Positions 22,001 to 35,343 of a stretch of 64,000 bases of DNA are shown piece after piece. The position numbers and the translations under genes were made by a program. The stretch's first letter is position 1. Each line of letters opens with the position of its first letter. The notes under the pieces were generated by a model. That model worked only from the letters and a program-made list of their open reading frames with translations. It made no database searches and was not told where the DNA came from. Source of the stretch: Metridium senile (Eukaryota; Cnidaria; Anthozoa; Actiniaria; Metridiidae); the NCBI GenBank assembly GCA_949775045.1, contig OX459099.1, forward strand, positions 2,388,501 to 2,452,500. Reading direction: 5' to 3'.

Positions 22001-25000
22001 AATTTATAACCTAATGGAGTAAAGTGTTTGTCAAGTCCTTGTAATAAACCCATAATAACCTAGAAATAATGTGAATTTCACAATTGTGCCAAATCTAATG
22101 CAAATTGGCAAAATCTACTGTAAGTTCGAATTCATTTGTATTAGATTCAGCACATATGCGAGATGTGACGTTTGTCAACTATGTCGTAAAATGTTTCAAA
22201 ATATCTAGTTAATTCTTGTAAATCAGCGTCTGATGCAACCTTTCAATACAATTGTGTAAATTAGTACTATTTATATATAACTACTGTTATCTGATTTTAA
22301 GCAACTAAATCTTACAGATTTTCTTAATCATTTATTTGTTGTAATTAATTGAAATATTTTAACTAAGTTAAACATGAAAATATCCAAGTTATTTGAATAT
22401 TTTGCTGTAAGGCTGAAATAATTTGTATAATATTAATTGATTTATTTTATTCAATGATTTATATATTTATTTAAATAATTTGTCAATAAAGTATTTTATA
22501 TTGGCGTGTATATTCTATTTGTGTTTATTTTTGCAGCTAAGTAGTCTTTTAGACAGTATGATGTCTGAAGTTAATGAAATCAAACAACTGGGAGGTGGAA
22601 TAGAAGACTTGAAAAAGAAATTAGCAGAGGTATTCTTTAAACACTTAATTATTATAAACATATACTCATGCAAAGTCATAATAATATTATTTATAGAAAA
22701 AAAAATGTTTGATTAATTCAAAAATATATGCTAATCAAATTGATTAACATACAGGGCAGTGTGTTAACAAATTAGATTTTGTTAACATGATTAAGATTGA
22801 AGCAGCTAATAGACCAAAGACATAAAGAGTTTTGTCTGGGATCCTGAAAAAAATTAGGATGTTGAATAATAGCCTGTGGGATCAAACTCTAGGTTTTTAT
22901 AGGATCTTGTAGATCTTGCACAAGATCCTGTAGTATCTTGCTCTATACAGGATATTTTGACAAGCTCCTTTACTTAGGATCCTGTCCTATTAAAGATTTC
23001 ACTAGTGCTTTTTTCATTTGACTGATTTTTAAAGATTACATTTTCAAGAGTTATTGTCATTCCATTTAATCATAATAAATAATTATAAATCATTGACTTC
23101 TGCTTTGAAGAGATTGTTCCTTTGTGTTTGTGCTATGTGGGTATGCCTTATGACAGCAATGGAGAAGGAGCAGATTGTCCCCAGGGAAAATAAAACAAAA
23201 AGTTTATCCTGGATAGCAGGGACAATTCACCTTAATATAGACAGCCCCTTAATTAATCCACTTGCTTAATTATCACACCTTACTTTTTATATTTCCTTAC
23301 AGCTTGAGAACAGCAACTCTGCTCTGGAAAAAAGAATATCATCATTAGAGGGTGTTGGTAAGTGTATTACAACCAGTGTAGTTTTGAAAAAATATTTACT
23401 TACTTAAAAATAATATAATACTTTTTTAAACATTTTTTTAACCATGCCAGGGCTCGAAATAGCTGCCTACCAATGGCCAAATGTCAGGCCAATTTAAGGT
23501 TTGGCAGGCAAAAATCATTATGAACTGCCAAATGGAATTCAAAATTGCAGTCAAAATTTACGGGAAATCATCTTTCAATGTTCCTTCATCTGGAAGTGGC
23601 AGGCCAAATTTTGTTCCTATTTTGAGCCCTGCATGCTCAGCTCTTCCTCCCTTTCCCACACCTTGCTCAGCTCTCCTCCCTTCCCCGCACCTTGCTCAGC
23701 TCTCACTATGAGCATTATACTATTTATCAAAAATGCAACCCCGATAAATATGCCTTTGTTATGTAGCAGTATATATCATTCATTCTAGATAACACAGAAG
23801 ATAAAAAGAAGCTTGAAGACCTTATTAATGAACTGGTAAGTTAAATATTAAGTAAAAAGAAATACTTAATAACACCATTTATCACATATATATTGTTATG
23901 ACTATGCTATAACTGTTGATACATTTGATGTTTTAAATCGTTTATATTTATTTTTTGTTGTTATCAGAAAAAGCTGAAGAGCAAAGTTGATGAACTCCCT
24001 ACAAAAGACGACATTGGAGACCTTGATATATTTGTAAAATGGCCTCAATTAGAAGAAGCTTTGAATGCTAGAACTAGACCAAGAACCCCCACCCCTAAGC
24101 CACGTACCCCTACACCAACCCCACCCCCACGGTCACCTACACCCCAGCATCCCAGTGAAGATGCATTGGAGGCTTTGAGACAAGTGGGAGAGCTCAGAGA
24201 TAAACATGATGATATGATAGCTAAAGTTGTTGTTCTTGAGGTGAGAATAGCTAGATGAAAAGAAATTTATTATAATCATGACAAAGATTAATATTATTAT
24301 TCACTGTATATTAACAGGACAAGATGCCAACTAAAGCAAATTTAGATGATTTAGAGGACCTGAAAAACCAGCCAGGTAATCTTCATGGTGACTGTGTTGT
24401 TTTTTTAAGTTCCCTGTGGGATATTGTCTCTTTTGTTAAAAATCATGGGGGAATGAATCAACATCTTCTAGCCGAGTACAATTCAATTGAATTTACCAAT
24501 TATTCAAACCATTGAGCAAAATGAGTGACCTCATGGAGACCATTCCTTTACACTTGATTTTTACAAATTTGTACTAATATTGTTAACAACATATTGCTTT
24601 AATAGCAAACACTTCAACTACATTATTATAAGTATTTATTATAAGTATTTATTTCCAAAAATCAAAGGACAAAATGACATGTAGTTTACTGGCATACCCT
24701 CACAGTTGAAGTCGTTGTAGATTGTATTCTTAACATTTGTTATTATAGCTGTGCCACCAGATATTGTAGACCAACTGAAACGAATGAGAGAAGCTATTGA
24801 TGCTATCCATAAGTGGAGAGAAGAGGTAAAGAAAGTGTTAAGATAGAATGATTAACAGTATTTTTTATATATTTTATTGGAATGAATATATATATGAACA
24901 GATCTTTACATATAAATGAATGAACTCAGATTTAAAATATCTGAGTCAAAATGGATGGGATTCAAACTCAAGTTTGAAACACTCTGACACATATACTGAG

Positions 25001-28000
25001 TACTAGGATTCGCATGTCAAGCTAGGTCTTCATTGTGGGCTGGCGTACATATGTTTTTTTAATGGGGCTGCATAAAAAGTGTTATATATTTATGCTGTAT
25101 CAAGGAATACTTAGTATATGCATGTTACTTGTTTTCAACTTATATTAGAATTATATGTTTCTTTGGTACTTTAAAGTTCCTAAAGTACCTAAAGTACCAT
25201 TTTATAAGATATAAAGAACACAATACTGTTTCTTTATGTTAAACTGTTTGTCACTTCTAGTTTAATGCATGCATGGCAGTCACCTTAAACACCCATAATA
25301 ATTGAACAATTGTTTTAAAATTCAAAAGATATAAAACATTAAACTATATTTCTTTATAAATTCTACCTTAAAGCATAGTTAATGATGCATGACTATAAAC
25401 ACAAGTTAAGATAGACACTAAAAAATCATTAATATGCAATCTTAATTCAAATAAGAAAACCATCCCTACTGACCTTGAGGAGCAGCTAAGGTCACTGCGT
25501 GAGGGTGTGGCACTGCTTGATAATCACAAGAAACAGGTAAATTAAGCTTTAAATAATCACCATAAACACCTTATTAGTTCATAATCACTTAAAAAAATTG
25601 AAACTAAAATACACCTGACATTTTCTTTTCTTTCAATGGTTTTAAACGCAACTTTTATTTGCTGAAATATGTTTATTAATAAATTGTTATCATTATCACT
25701 CTGACAACTATATTTTAAATATCTGATACATAACAAATTTGTAAATTTATACCTTATAGTATTAATTATATATCGTCAAAGTTTGAGTGACTTAAATGAA
25801 TTATCTTCCTATAAAATTTAAAGATTAACCAAATGAATGAACAACTGAAAGGGCTTAAAAATATGACAAATCTCTTAGCAGACCACAACAACAAGGTAAC
25901 TAATAAAAATTATTTCTGCATTAAATCACTACTAATAACTAAAAATAACAGTACATTAAACCATCACCATTTAAGATGCAGCTAATCCCTGATGATTTGC
26001 TGGAACAACTAAATAAACTCAAGTACTTGGAGAAAACTGTCAATCAAATGAATGACTCTTCCCACCAGGTAACCATGGTAATCTATAGGGAATCTTTTAA
26101 CATGTAAACATTTAACATACATTTAATATCATTATTTTAATAAAAAAGCATTTTTTTATACGTTATAAAATAATTGATATTTTGATTTTAATTCATACTG
26201 TAAATGTTGACATTAAAACCCTGCTTTCATCAATTTACAACGAAATCTGTGAAAACCAAGTGTTAAAATACATCAATTTTATCAAAAACATTTTGATAAA
26301 AAATATCTTAAATTAATTGTTGTGCCATTTTTCTATTCAAATCTTATTTTTCATGGTAAATATTTATTGTTGTTTCGACCAGGACTTTGGCATTTATCAA
26401 AACAGTTGACTCTCTCGTAAGCGACCTCCCTTGGACCATCAGAAAGTTGTCGCTTACGAGATTAGAACCTATGAAGCCCAAACTATGCGTAATTTGTAAC
26501 ACGTCCGAACACATAAAAAAGTATCAATGAATTTCAAAATTACTGTATCTTAACTCTTTGTTTGAGTTATGTTTTCTGCCATGGTACAATCTTGGGCAAA
26601 AGTAGTTGAGACATTCGCGCGCTTTGAACGAATAATGTAAATAACTGTCCGTCTTGCTAACTGACATTAATTTCATCGCCCTCTCCTCCCCCCTCCATTC
26701 AATGTTGGGATTGTCTGGACCACTGGCATTATCTATCAATACATACAAGATTGATTGGATGGGGGATGGGGAAGGAACAGCTGAGAAATGCCGACTAGGG
26801 CTATAAAAACCGAAAGTGTTTCAATACTTTTGTCCATGTAAATGAATCATTTTGAGGGTGCTACGGACTCTACGGCCCTGGGTAGTGTTTGCAGTCTAAT
26901 GACTCTCGACGGTCGCTTATAAATAACGAGAAAGGAAAAACAATGAAAAAGTCCAAAACTTTAACCCTAAAGGTGGTCGCGGTCGCTTACTAGAGTTGGT
27001 CTAGGTCGCTTATGAGAGAGATTTATTATAGAGTTTATTTTGGGAAACAATTAAAACGGGAAATTGAAATAGTGGTCGCTTACGAGAATGGTCGTTCAGA
27101 GAGTCAACTGTAATTGCTTTTCGCTTGAAATCTTTTTATACCGATTGCGGGTTCTAGTGTTATTTCCATTGATTGAAAAAGATACTAACAAATAACCATC
27201 TTAAAATTACTATATCAATTAAACAAATTATTTTATCTAAAGCTCCCACATAAACTTGAACGAATTGAAGATAAACTTAAAGACGACTTTGAGAGAGAAA
27301 TGCGAACTCTAAGAGAAGGAATAAGACTGCTAAACAACCAACTAGACAAGGTAAAACACTATAATTATAAGCAAAGCTAAGCAAACTACGAAATTCATAA
27401 GTAAAGAGTCAAATTTCTACTTACTTTTTGGAGCATTGACATTCAAAATAGATGTACATTGTACCTACATGTGCTGCCGGAGCTGCCGGGTGTTTCACAT
27501 GGTTCTGCAAATTTGGTCGAAAAGTATAGACGCTCGCGCGCGCAAAATACCGAATGCGCGGGAAAATACTACAAGCAGTGCGATTGGCTGTTACTCACTT
27601 AATTATTACGAGCAATGTGATTGGTTATTTCTTGGTAACTATAAATTGTCCACTGAAATGCTTTTTTCTGATATTAATCTAAACTTTTGAAAGCTTACTT
27701 CCTTCATATAAAAATAAAGTCATTTTAGATTTAATAACTTTAATGCTTAACTAAACTTCTTTTAAATTCTTGAATTTTAAATTCTATAAATCTAAAGCTA
27801 AAGAAGATGGGTGCATCGCCAACTCCAGTTTCTCCTAATGGAAAAACACAGGTAATAAACTGTCAACATGTAAACTTAACATTTAAAAACAACAATAAAT
27901 ATTTTAAACTCCATCATGCCGAATGAAATTATGGATTAATGCTTGAACCTTGCTTTAATCATATGTTGAAACAGGAGAGTATTCAGATGGCCAAATGATA

Positions 28001-31000
28001 ATATTATTACGCTGTGAGCAGCAGAGTTGACTCGCGGGGTATATGTTTTTGCAATAAACCTTTTCAAATATTGCCGTTCAGTGACCACGAATAATAGTTC
28101 CAAGTCGAGGTTCCCGTTGCTGCCCATATAGCAAAACTATAATTTATCATGTGTAGCAACTGGAACCTTGACTTGGAACTATCATTCGTGGTCACTGAGT
28201 GAACGGAATTGTGAACAGGGCTATTTCATTTCAATTTAGTGCATATTTCTTATGGTAAGATAACGATTTGCGTTTGAATAGGGTGATGGGAAGATAGATT
28301 CACTTCGAAGCATGTTACTGGAGCTACAAGGCGAACAGGAGAAGTTAGACAGTTTGACGAAGGAACTGGTTGAAGAGCACAACAGGAAGCAAAAACATAT
28401 CGACGTAAGTTTTTCAAGTAAAATATAACTAACGATGTTTATATTTTATGGATGTCGCGGCACACCAGTATACACAGAGAATGCATTCAAGTGATTACCC
28501 GAGGAATAAAGGCATCCCGCGTTGATTTCTAAAGGCCATTTGACTTCATCTTGAATACAACTTCTACCATTTTACATTTTCAAGCGGCCAATTTGAATAA
28601 TATTTAAATCGTGTTGCAGCTAGTTACGTCGTATCTTCGTAGCTTCTGCGTAGCCCCTTCGTAACACTACGAAGCACTATCGTAGCCACTTCGGAGCCAC
28701 TGCGTAACCCCTTTGTAAAGTAGGGCTTATATATTTATTTGATTGTAGGCATTGTACGAGTATGTCGAACGTTTACAAGAGCACAAGGCGGATAAGGAGC
28801 AAGTTGCCATGGAGATTGACGTGGTAAGTTGTATTTGCGTTGCATTTTATAACGAGCAACGCTTATTTGGGATGAAGACCCCAATAGTGTGTTATGTTTA
28901 CGTAGCATTTACGCATTACTTTCGTTGTGTTTGAGCAGTACTTACGCAATACCTATTCAGCATTATGGAAGTGCTAACGCAGTGCGCTGCGTCAACGTAG
29001 AACTGACTTACGCAGCATATACGCAAAGTCTGGCAACTAGTCTTGGTTTATTGTGCTCTGTATATTCACGTAGCTAGTACCTACGCAGCAGTTAGGTTGC
29101 GTCTATGCAGTACACACACATAGCCTATACATGCACTCTGTCTCAGTACTCACCTGATACTGATACGCTGCATTTACGTACATAGAAACTACGCAGCATC
29201 TATACGCAGTTGATACGCAGCACTCACATGGCCCACATTACACAGACTGTATATGCTGTGTTTCTGTAGAAACTACGCAGCATCTTTACGTAGGTTATAC
29301 ACAGCACCTTCAAAGACCACATTACACACTGCCTGTATATGCTGTATTTACGTAGAAAAAATATGCAGCATGTATACGCAGTTTATACGCAGTACTCACG
29401 TGGTCCACATTACACACTGCCTGTATATGCTATATTTACGAAGAAACTACGCAGCATCTATAAGTAGTTGATACGCAGTACTCACATGGCCCATATTACA
29501 CACTGCCTGTATATGCTGTATTTGCGTAGAAACAACGCAGCATCTATACGCAGTTTATACGCAGCACTCATAAAGCCCACACCACACACTGTCTGTATAC
29601 AGTTGTATGCTGTATTTGCGTAGTGGTTTCAGTACGCAGTATTTACGCAGTACTTACAGTGTCTACGTAGTTACACTTCGACGTTTCTTTCTACAGAAAG
29701 CAGACAAGAAAGCCTTGGATAACCTGATAAGCAGACTCAAGTTTGACCAAAGTATTGGTAATCTGGATCAAGCTATACAAGATCTACTTAATCGACTGGA
29801 AGCCAATGTAAGCTTTTTTTCTTTTAACTATAAGTATCTTTGTAGATCTACATCGATTACACCTGGGATCAGACCATTCACTCTTATAAGTGTCTTGCAA
29901 CCGTCAAGCGGTTGACCGTGGGCTCTGGGAACGAGAATGGCTAATTAAGTTTGATGATGAGACATAGGAAGCCCACTAATAAGACTTCCGGTGAAGTTTA
30001 GATATATTGACATTTTTGTTGTTGTTCTACATTTCTAGGAAGCAGCTCTAACCGATGCTCTGAAGCAACTGTCAGACGATGTTGATCGAAAACTTGATCG
30101 CATGGAAATAGACCCCTTACGGGATTATTTTGGTGAGTCTGTCTTCTGTGATGTATACAGTCAATTCAAAAAACATTGTCGTCAATAGGCTTCACGTCTA
30201 CGCGACTAGACCGAAAGGTAGCATGGGTAAAAAACACCGAAGCGGATAAAAGCACACAGTATCTAATGCAATAGATATAATATCACGCTCACTCAATCAA
30301 ATAATAATTAGTTGATTGAGTGAGCGTGATATTGCATTAAATAATTGTTGTATTTATCCGCTTCGGTGATTTCTACCCATGCTACCTTTCGGTCTAGTCG
30401 CGTAGACTTGAAGCCTATTGACGACAATGTTTTTTGAATTGACTGTATACTGAAATGGAAACTAGCGAGTAAACTAGTATAGGCTGCGTCGGTATTTGAT
30501 TTAAACGATAGGTAATATTATGAAATTTGTAACACCGTAAAAAATGTTGATTTGACTTTACTGACGTTTCGAGCTTTAGCCCTTCGTCGGAGTAAAAAAG
30601 AAAGATGTCTTCTGTGATGTATATATCTTCATAATATGATCATTATACTGATAAGACATTTGAATATTCCAGAGAAAAAGATCAAAAGCATGAAGTGCAA
30701 GCATGTTGACTTGCCTTTAAACGAAGATCCAGCTGCTGGCTTTAGAAAGTAAGGAATCACTTTTGAATCAAATTTCTTCTGTTTGTTGTTGTTGTCTTTT
30801 CGCCCTTTTTGAAGTTAAGTTTTTACCAATGCAATTTTATGCTCAATCATTAATTACTAACATTGCCATTATCAACAATAGGTGAGCGTAGTGTTTACAA
30901 GTGTTGGTATTGTAATGCTAATTTGCCAACCATTTTCACAATAGACTCTTTTAATTATTCGTTGATGGTTGGTTGGCAAAACCATAATAAAATACGTCAC

Positions 31001-34000
31001 TGTACGTCCACCTTTTTTGACCATCAATGTCAACTCTCATTCAGGATATGCCGTCAATTAGATTATCATTATTACATCATTATTTTTAAATCATCTTCAC
31101 AATTATTACGTATTACTAGTACAGTATCATTATCTTAACCACCATCATTTTTAATATTTTGTTTGTTTCTAGGGCGTTGCTAAGATTCCACTGCATTTCA
31201 TGCGACCGTCCGGTTGACATGGCGCAAGGACCGTAAGTCTCTTATTATACACGATAATCTTTGCATTCAACCACGTGTTACCACACCCTCAAGCGAAGAG
31301 AAAAACTCAATAACGAGCTTGCTTTGCATTGTCATGTTGACGGAAGTCAGACGATAGTCTTTGCATTCAACCACGTGTTAGCACATCCTCAAGCGAAGAG
31401 AAAAACTCAATAACGAGCTTGCTTTGCATTGTTGACGGAAGTCAGACGATAGTCTTTGCATTCAACCACGTGTTACCACACCCTCAAGCGAAGAGAAAAC
31501 CTTAATAACGAGCTTGCTTTGCATTGACATGTTTACGGAAGTGAGACGATAGTCTTTTATTCAACCACGTGTTACCACATCCTCAAGCGAAGAGAAAAAC
31601 TCAATAACGAGCTTGCTTTGCATTGTTGACGGAAGTGAGACGATAGTCTTTGCATTCAACCACGTGTTACCACACCCTCAAGCGAAGAGAAAATCTTAAT
31701 AACGAGCTTGCTTTGCATATTAATTCCAAATGAAGTTTAATAAATTTTTCGTGAAAAGAACTGAGAAAAACAAGAAGTTTTTTATGATTGACAAGAATCC
31801 TGACGTCTCTAGAGTGCTAACCATGCATACGCCGATCAGATTGCGCGGTTTCAATAAACTGTCACTATATTAATTATAACATTTTAATGTTCAACGTTTA
31901 CCTAATCAGACTCTGACCTAATTTACATGCTTTTGATTATTTCTCTTCAAGGCCAAATCCTGCTCTTCCCCAGTCTCCAGGTCTTCCACCTCCTCGCACA
32001 GCCCGTGCGTACACCACATTTGAACTTGATCAAATCCGCCAAATAAATCGAGGGTAAGGTGATTGTAATATCAATAATAATACTGAATAATACTGTGTAT
32101 AGACCTCGATCCTTTCCATCCAAGAAAAATATTATAGAATATGGAAAACTGTCCATATATTTGTATAACTATAAACGGGAATATGAGAATACGAATTGTT
32201 TTTCCTCATGTACGTTTTCACGTTTTCGTGGTTAATGTTAAAAAAGAAACTAGGATACATATATATAAAAGTATCATACAAAATGTAAATACATTGTAAA
32301 ACAATCAAGTTTGAAGTAAAAATGTAAAAACAAATCAATACTATACTATTGTAAAAACGTTATTGTAAAAAAAGAAAGTTTTGATACTGTAAGATGAGTA
32401 TTTATAGGTTCTAAATATTTTTTTTTTCTTTGTTACGTTGTGTGATTTGTAGCTTATTGTTGTTTGTAAATTTTTGTAAATTTAAATAAAAAATATCCTT
32501 ATTCAGTCAAAAAAAAAAATGTACGTTTTCACTAAATATTTCGGTTATCATCCGATAAAAATCTTCGGCAAAAGGATATTGAACTGCAAACAAAGTGAAT
32601 GTCTGATTTTATTATTATGATCTTCTTGATAGAGTGCGAACTAGCACTGGAATCATATCAGATCATCATCAGTAATAAAGCTGATTATGCTGAATATTAT
32701 GTATGTTATTTTTGAAGGGGCTATCCAATTGATCAAGACATCAATATGGCAACAGCACGTGCTTGTGGTGGCAGCCATACAGTTACTTATCCACATCGAC
32801 GAACAGCACGCTTCAAGTAAGAAAAATGTTTGTTATCATATTGAATTTGCCGTTCATCAAGCTATGAAAACCTCAATATAGCATGTAATATATTCTTTAC
32901 AATTTGACTACAGCTCGCTAAATTTAAGGAATGTACAAATTATTAAACAATTGAAACACTTCAAAATTCCACGGGCTGTAGTCAAATTCTAAAGAATATA
33001 TAACACACTATCGAGGCTGAGGTTGTGGATGAGAACAGTGAAAAGATCTATTGAGCGGTCAAGAGTTCAAAATTGCCGCAAAAACTTTTTCCATCAAACT
33101 ATTGCTAGATGCAACTGATTGGTAGCCTGCGTCACATCCGGACTTTTTCTCGGTCAACCGAGAAAAAGTCCGGATGTGACGCAGGCTACTGATTGGCCGC
33201 GAGTTTCATTGTAATATTCCCGCGTTTATTTATACTTCTCTACTCGTCTCTTCTAATTTAATATTCCTTCTGTTTTTAGTCAATATTATTCCTACCGAGA
33301 CGAAGAAATAGTACCAATTCCTCTCGCTCAAAGGTTAGTTTGAAAATGCCGTAAGCCACTATACCCGAACTGTACACTGAAAAACAGAAATGCAGCGCTC
33401 GAGTTAAAGTGAACAGACGCTATGGGAATGAGATGTCTTAACATTCTTGTACCCAGACTAACTCGGTCGTTCATCTATGAACGACCGAGTTAGCCTGGGT
33501 ACGAGAATGGTGTCTTAACTCTGGCTTCATGCTGCATGCGCGCGTCGATCTGGACTCCTCTATTTCGATGTATTTATATTTTATACATATTTTCATATTT
33601 ATATATTTAATGTACTTTCAAATCCATGCGAAAAATTAATGAATTTCTAAAGTATCTTTTTGTTGACGTTTTTCAGAGATGAGACGGAGTTAGTCGGACA
33701 CAATGGTCAAATCTACAAAGGAAGACACGAAAATGAAATGCATCAGATGACAGATGTAAGTTAACAATGCTTTCTCTTTAGCCAGGCTCTAGGGGAAGAG
33801 AAAAGCAGAGTTTTAAAAATGAGAGAAGAATGTCTCAAAGAGGGGAAAGGGGCGAAGGGAGGGAAGATGGACGGAGAACACTTAGAAAGGCATTGGTGAC
33901 AAGCAGATGAAAATGTTTGGCTCAAGAAATGAAGGAAAGGGAAAGAGATGTGACAAAGTCTCTTGCCCGCCGTTGTTAAATCGGTCGCAGTAAGGTGTCG

Positions 34001-34294
34001 TTAAAATTTAGTGTCGACTATGTTAAAAAAGCGGGAACTTTTCATCAATGCAATTTTTTGTTGTCTCAGGAGTACACCGTAAGACAGAAGTTGAGTCACG
34101 TGATATACGTTTCTGTTTTTCAGGTTCCCGCTTCACCCCGACAGACCAAATCAGCGCGAGTAACTTCAGCGAAACGTTCAACCAGTCCGCAACCGCCGAC
34201 TACAGGAAGCCCAAGAAGACCCAGATCAGCTGTACCCAGTTCGCCACGGTCGCGAGGCGAAGCTGAGCAAATTACAGAGATTCCGGCATCATGA
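19060..34294 (+). CDS. QRICH2: QRICH2-like DUF4795 coiled-coil flagellar protein, 23 exons
   Basis: GT-AG exons: 19060-19557, 22537-22629, 23303-23357, 23789-23835, 23968-24240, 24318-24375, 24749-24825, 25456-25536, 25824-25895, 25976-26068, 27243-27350, 27804-27851, 28282-28404, 28749-28823, 29697-29807, 30039-30132, 30673-30748, 31173-31232, 31952-32053, 32718-32816, 33280-33333, 33677-33755, 34124-34294; the frame stays open to TGA, about 848 residues. The N-terminus has the family signature AIGTPEVGAVNFNILHGVVR. A Thr-Pro-rich linker sits at about 265-293, followed by heptad-like helices to about 635. A CxxC module (RFHCISCDRP, about 665-675) and IGHNG-like GHNGQIYKGR follow. The tail is basic and Ser/Pro-rich. 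In mammals QRICH2 is needed for sperm flagella; the close relative C16orf96 is the alternative name. The Gln-rich expansion of human QRICH2 is absent. ATG 19060 is preferred over 18949, which adds an unrelated leader containing the X-box. The acceptors of exons 8 and 12 are weak. Confidence 0.85.
19558..22536. other. First intron of the QRICH2-like gene, repeat-bearing
   Basis: About 3 kb of A/T-rich intron with no internal exon found. It contains a repeat-derived, GC-richer block at about 20835-21810, which includes a perfect tandem duplication, and a fragment (22136-22176) related to 63055-63100. Confidence 0.6.
21521..21810. repeat. Tandem duplication, two identical 145-bp units
   Basis: The unit starting CAGATCATTATAATATTAAC at 21521 is repeated without visible change at 21666, ending CTCGAGATTG at 21810. 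Identity implies a recent event. Confidence 0.92.
26402..27112. repeat. TIR element (MITE) in QRICH2-like intron
   Basis: The left end ACAGTTGACTCTCTCGTAAGC and right end GAGAGTCAACTGTA are inverted copies. CGCTTACGAGA-type blocks recur inside in both orientations. The ends resemble pogo/Tigger elements with TA targets. It has no transposase. Confidence 0.75.
28073..28206. repeat. Inverted repeat (foldback MITE) in QRICH2-like intron
   Basis: CCGTTCAGTGACCACGAATA at 28073 pairs with a diverged complement ending at 28206. The arms are about 50 bp with ~4 mismatches around a ~30-bp centre. Confidence 0.8.
28870..29640. repeat. TACGCAG-rich repeat region with ~105-bp tandem units
   Basis: TACGCAG and TACGTAG heptamers occur throughout. 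From about 29220 the sequence resolves into four diverged units of ~100-107 bp, each containing ACACTGCCTGTATATGCT and CTACGCAGCATCT. It lies in the intron between exons 14 and 15. Confidence 0.85.
30156..30447. repeat. Long inverted-repeat element (MITE) in QRICH2-like intron
   Basis: TACAGTCAATTCAAAAAACA at 30156 pairs with its complement ending at 30447. The arms are ~130-145 bp with few mismatches and contain CCGAAAGGTAGCATGGGTA. The ends are TA/CAGTCA, pogo-like. Confidence 0.87.
30515..30600. repeat. Dispersed repeat, 'GGGCTAAAGCTCGAAACGTC' family, copy 1
   Basis: It contains the complement of the GGGCTAAAGCTCGAAACGTC core and the adjacent AACATTTTTTACGGTGTTAC block. Related copies are at 48706-48772, 60325-60405 and 63225-63360. 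Confidence 0.85.
31250..31720. repeat. Tandem array of ~100-117-bp units carrying CACGTG
   Basis: Five units start near GATAGTCTTTGCATTCAACC. Each has ACCACGTGTTA, CCTCAAGCGAAGAG and AACGAGCTTGCTTTGCAT. Units vary mainly by indels around the TTGACGGAAGT segment. It lies between exons 18 and 19. Confidence 0.9.
32888..33075. repeat. Inverted-repeat element, 'CTGTAGTCAAATTCTAAAGAATAT' family, copy 1
   Basis: TTTGACTACAGCTCG near 32912 is inverted against GGGCTGTAGTCAAATTC at 32972, followed by CTATCGAGGCTGAGGTTG. Related sequences are at 43567-43700 and 48830-49010. Confidence 0.75.
33123..33188. mobile_element. Hairpin insertion, TAGCCTG class, with 9-bp target duplication
   Basis: A palindrome of about 65 bp with ~31-bp arms (TAGCCTGCGTCACATCCGGA...), flanked by ACTGATTGG at 33114-33122 and 33188-33196. 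Confidence 0.88.
33443..33510. mobile_element. Hairpin insertion, CATTCTTG class, with 9-bp target duplication
   Basis: Arms of ~32 bp (ATTCTTGTACCCAGACTAAC...) with about two mismatches. Flanked by TGTCTTAAC at 33434-33442 and 33511-33519. Confidence 0.87.
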
Positions 34295-34936
34295 CAACCG
34301 GATTTTCTAGATTAAAAAATACATTTTTAACATAAAGAAAAATCTAAAAATTTCTTTGTGCGATGATTATTTATAACGATGTAATGACCCATTCGATGTA
34401 CAAAATATTGCCAGGAAATATCAGTTGTAATCGCGTTTAACAGTCGTTTGTTTCTGGACTTTTAAAATTTTCTTTTTGTGAGAAATGCTAATTTGATGTA
34501 CATACATTTTGATGACGTAAGTTCATCTTGTTTGCAAGAGTCTTTGACGTCATTGTTCCGTTAATGACGTCAAGCTTGATGATAATTTTTCTTGTAGACT
34601 TCAAAAACAACTCTTAACTCTTAACAAGAAAAAAATGGTTGACACTTTGTTGAAACGTTTATGCGTAGTAATTGAATCAATGGTTGTAATAATCATGCAG
34701 CTACGATTCATTGATTTTTCAATAGATTACGGTAATAGAACCTCTAAAATTGACTGACATTCTTGATCTGGCCATCGTTAATATAGGCAAAATAAGTTTA
34801 AAACGTAGTATGCAAGTTGATTTGATGGTCTAGAGAAGGTCATAACATTTTCAAATTATGACAATAATATATAATAACTGTACATTCATTGAAATTAAAT
34901 TGCACTTTTGTATCAACGCTGTTGTTTATTGTATTA

Positions 34937-35118
34937 CAGCAAGATGCTCAAAACTGTGACCACTGATAATGTATTTGCATACTTTTGTAGCGCCATCCTC
35001 CAATTAGCGTTTAGATCAGAGATAAGATAAGACAATCCTGTAATGCTGATTGGATAATAGCATAGACGAAAGTATGTGAATACATAAGCAGTGGTCACAC
35101 TTTTGGGCGCTTTGCTGT
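34937..35118. repeat. TIR element (MITE)
   Basis: ATTACAGCAAGATGCTCAAA on the left is inverted against TTTGGGCGCTTTGCTGTAT on the right. The inner arms share TGTGACCACTG and ATTTGCATAC / GTATGTGAAT. It is 182 bp and non-coding. Confidence 0.8.
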
Positions 35119-35343
35119 ATTTGTTGTACAGAAATTTAAAGAATTTCGCTCACTTATATAATAAATGAAACTATCACAAACACAAATGAAATGTCTTTCT
35201 TTATATAAGAATAAATTACAACTTCATTAGAGAGAGGGAAGTAAAATGAGCGCTCCGTCGGCTCTCTGGAAGACTAGCTTCGGCTAAAGAGACTTTCGAC
35301 ATAAAATGCAGTTCTTTAGTTTTTTACTTCATTACATCACTCA

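Noticed and set aside
27470..27620. GC-richer patch with two inverted CCAAT boxes in a QRICH2-like intron, possible internal promoter
   Set aside because: Only general promoter-like motifs; no start codon or exon follows in either direction that I can support.
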